From contig CABYXE010000001.1 in assembly GCA_902522825.1 (NCBI GenBank), positions 186,001-250,000 on the forward strand: 64,000 nt of DNA. Direction: 5' to 3'. Of this stretch, positions 62,467-64,000 are shown in pieces. Position numbers and translations under genes: made by a program. How positions within the stretch are numbered: the stretch's first letter is position 1; every line of letters begins with the position of its first letter. This stretch comes from an uncultured SAR86 cluster bacterium. Its GTDB lineage: Bacteria > Pseudomonadota > Gammaproteobacteria > Magnimaribacterales > AG-339-G14. Below the pieces are notes generated by a model. It was not told the DNA's origin, did not search any database, and worked only from the letters and a program-made list of their open reading frames with translations.

Positions 62467-63147
62467 TTAAAATATTCCGGGTATCAATTTTGCTTTTACT
62501 TTTTCTTTATATCCCATGTATTCATCAAACTCATTCTGTAGTGTCTCTTCCTCGCTTTGAATTCTATAAGCAAGCAAAAGAAATAAAGTAATTGTCAGAA
62601 ATAATGCAGAGAAGATACTTCCGAGCCATAAGGCCATACCAAGAAAAAATAAAAGGAATCCAGAATACATTGGATGTCTCACATATGCATATAAACCACT
62701 ATCTATTATTTTATGACCTCGGTCAGTTTGAATTTCTACTACTGGTTCAATAAAATCGTTTTGATTCTGCGCTTTAGCTACCACCACAAACCCAATTAAA
62801 TAAATTATTAACCCCAAAATTTGGAAGCTAGGATTAGCTTTTTCAAAGACTTCTAAGTAAAAAACATCTGTTGGAATCAATAAAGTTCCTAAAAGCATTA
62901 TTGAAGCTATGCTTGCTAAAATGATTTTATCTTTTTTAGATTGATTTTCAGAGTTCATAACCATCCTTGCCTCCATTCCTTTGGGAAAGTAAACAGCGGA
63001 ATAAATTCCATAAGGAATCGCAATTGCAACATGCAGGCACAAAAAAAAATAAGCTTCAAACCAATATCCACCTGCAATTGGTAATAAGAGAATACCAAAT
63101 AAAAAAGCTTGGAATAAAACTCCAATAATTATCTTAAGTACTAACAT
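62467..63147 (-). CDS. Isoprenylcysteine methyltransferase-like (PEMT) membrane protein
   Basis: DSGLYAYVRHPMYSGFLLFFLGMALWLGS...SEEETLQNEFDEYMGYKEKVKAKLIPGIF. Confidence 0.87.
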   Translation of the reverse strand: MLVLKIIIGVLFQAFLFGILLLPIAGGYWFEAYFFLCLHVAIAIPYGIYSAVYFPKGMEARMVMNSENQSKKDKIILASIASIMLLGTLLIPTDVFYLEVFEKANPSFQILGLIIYLIGFVVVAKAQNQNDFIEPVVEIQTDRGHKIIDSGLYAYVRHPMYSGFLLFFLGMALWLGSIFSALFLTITLFLLLAYRIQSEEETLQNEFDEYMGYKEKVKAKLIPGIF

Positions 63148-63158
63148 TATATGTTCCT

Positions 63159-63542
63159 CTAATTAATTATTGCTTGCGCTACTGCAACAGCTAGTCTGTC
63201 TGTATCACTAAGACTTAATGATATGCTTTCGATTCCTTTCTGAAAAGCCAGTTCCTTTGCCTTACCTTTCAACTCAACTTGAGGAGGACCATATTTTCTT
63301 ATAACAACTATGTCTTTTGGTCTAACACCTTGGCTAAATCCTACACCTAAAACTTTAGAAACTGCTTCCTTAGCTGCAAAATTCTTTGCAAGGAAATTTG
63401 GCTTGGCTCTATTTGATTTTTTATTAAATTGGTCTATTTCAAGCGGATCATAGACTCTATTTAAAAATCTTTCTCCAAAATTTTTATAAGTGCTTTTAAG
63501 TCGATCAACTTCTACTAAGTCTATTCCAGAATTTATTTTCAT
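63159..63542 (-). CDS. acpS: Holo-[acyl-carrier-protein] synthase
   Basis: SGIDLVEVDRLK, FLAKNFAAKEAVSKVLGVGF; start at MKINSGID rather than the longer track ORF. Confidence 0.95.
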   Translation of the reverse strand: MKINSGIDLVEVDRLKSTYKNFGERFLNRVYDPLEIDQFNKKSNRAKPNFLAKNFAAKEAVSKVLGVGFSQGVRPKDIVVIRKYGPPQVELKGKAKELAFQKGIESISLSLSDTDRLAVAVAQAIIN

Positions 63543-63544
63543 TT

Positions 63545-64000
63545 CTAATTTGAACTCACCCAAATTGGTGAAGACCACGCTCTCTCTTGAATTATTTTAT
63601 CAATTCCTTCTCTAGGCGCATAATTATTTTTAACAGCATCCCACGTTGACCACCTGCAAGTAGGATTTTCTAATACCCTCAAATAATAAAAGGTTTCAAT
63701 ATTGGGGTCATATTCTTCATCAACCCATGAAGTTTTGAGTTCACTTGCACCTTTATCTTGAGAAAATTCACAGGTATCTAAATTTACTGACGCATTATTT
63801 GAGGCACATAGTTTTGATACTGGATCTGGTTTAAGTCCGTCGGCACAAATCACGTCAATTAATTGCTCTTTAGTCTCTCTATCTTCTTCGCTGTAATAAC
63901 CTTTAATAATTTGAATTCTTTGAAGTGGTGCTCCATTTTTGTCTTTTTGGGCCCAAACAACGAAAGATGGTTTTTTTGTTTTAGGTAAAATTAAATCACC
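63545..64000 (-). CDS. DUF3604 domain-containing protein, C-terminal part
   Basis: Frame is open to window end: GDLILPKTKKPSFVVWAQKDKNGAPLQRIQIIKGYY...YYLRVLENPTCRWSTWDAVKNNYAPREGIDKIIQERAWSSPIWV. Confidence 0.85.
   Translation of the reverse strand, partial: GDLILPKTKKPSFVVWAQKDKNGAPLQRIQIIKGYYSEEDRETKEQLIDVICADGLKPDPVSKLCASNNASVNLDTCEFSQDKGASELKTSWVDEEYDPNIETFYYLRVLENPTCRWSTWDAVKNNYAPREGIDKIIQERAWSSPIWVSSN

Overview
The window is a compact, AT-rich, gene-dense bacterial chromosome segment. Proteorhodopsin, a TonB-dependent receptor, TorF-like porins, LolA/FtsK/SecDF/PlsB and divergent acyl-CoA/SDR enzymes together suggest a marine gammaproteobacterium of SAR86 type; this taxonomic guess is inference only. 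About 60 protein genes can be supported, most of them housekeeping (trpS, sohB, serS, lolA, ftsK, trxB, pyrC, glcB, dapE, amtB/glnK, trmJ, suhB, secF/secD/yajC, plsB, rsmJ, uppP, tsaB, adk, acpS). There are five tRNAs (Ser-TGA, Gly-TCC, Gly-GCC, Glu-TTC, Leu-CAA) and several rho-independent terminators. I found no rRNA, CRISPR, transposon, prophage or classical defence island. The least explained signals are: (i) a GGA-rich, probably non-coding RNA with a promoter-like upstream element and a terminator ending just before trpS; (ii) a 54-aa protein with three 'YRG' repeats behind a strong promoter and a ~200-nt GGA-rich structured leader; (iii) a tandem pair of ~75-aa membrane proteins followed by a region of alternating complementary arms; (iv) a blue-type proteorhodopsin with no signal peptide and a palindrome over its -35 box, close to an alternative oxidase gene; (v) other small or duplicated membrane genes, some missing from the ORF track. 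The link between (i), (ii) and a Csr/Rsm-type circuit is a hypothesis that has not been tested.
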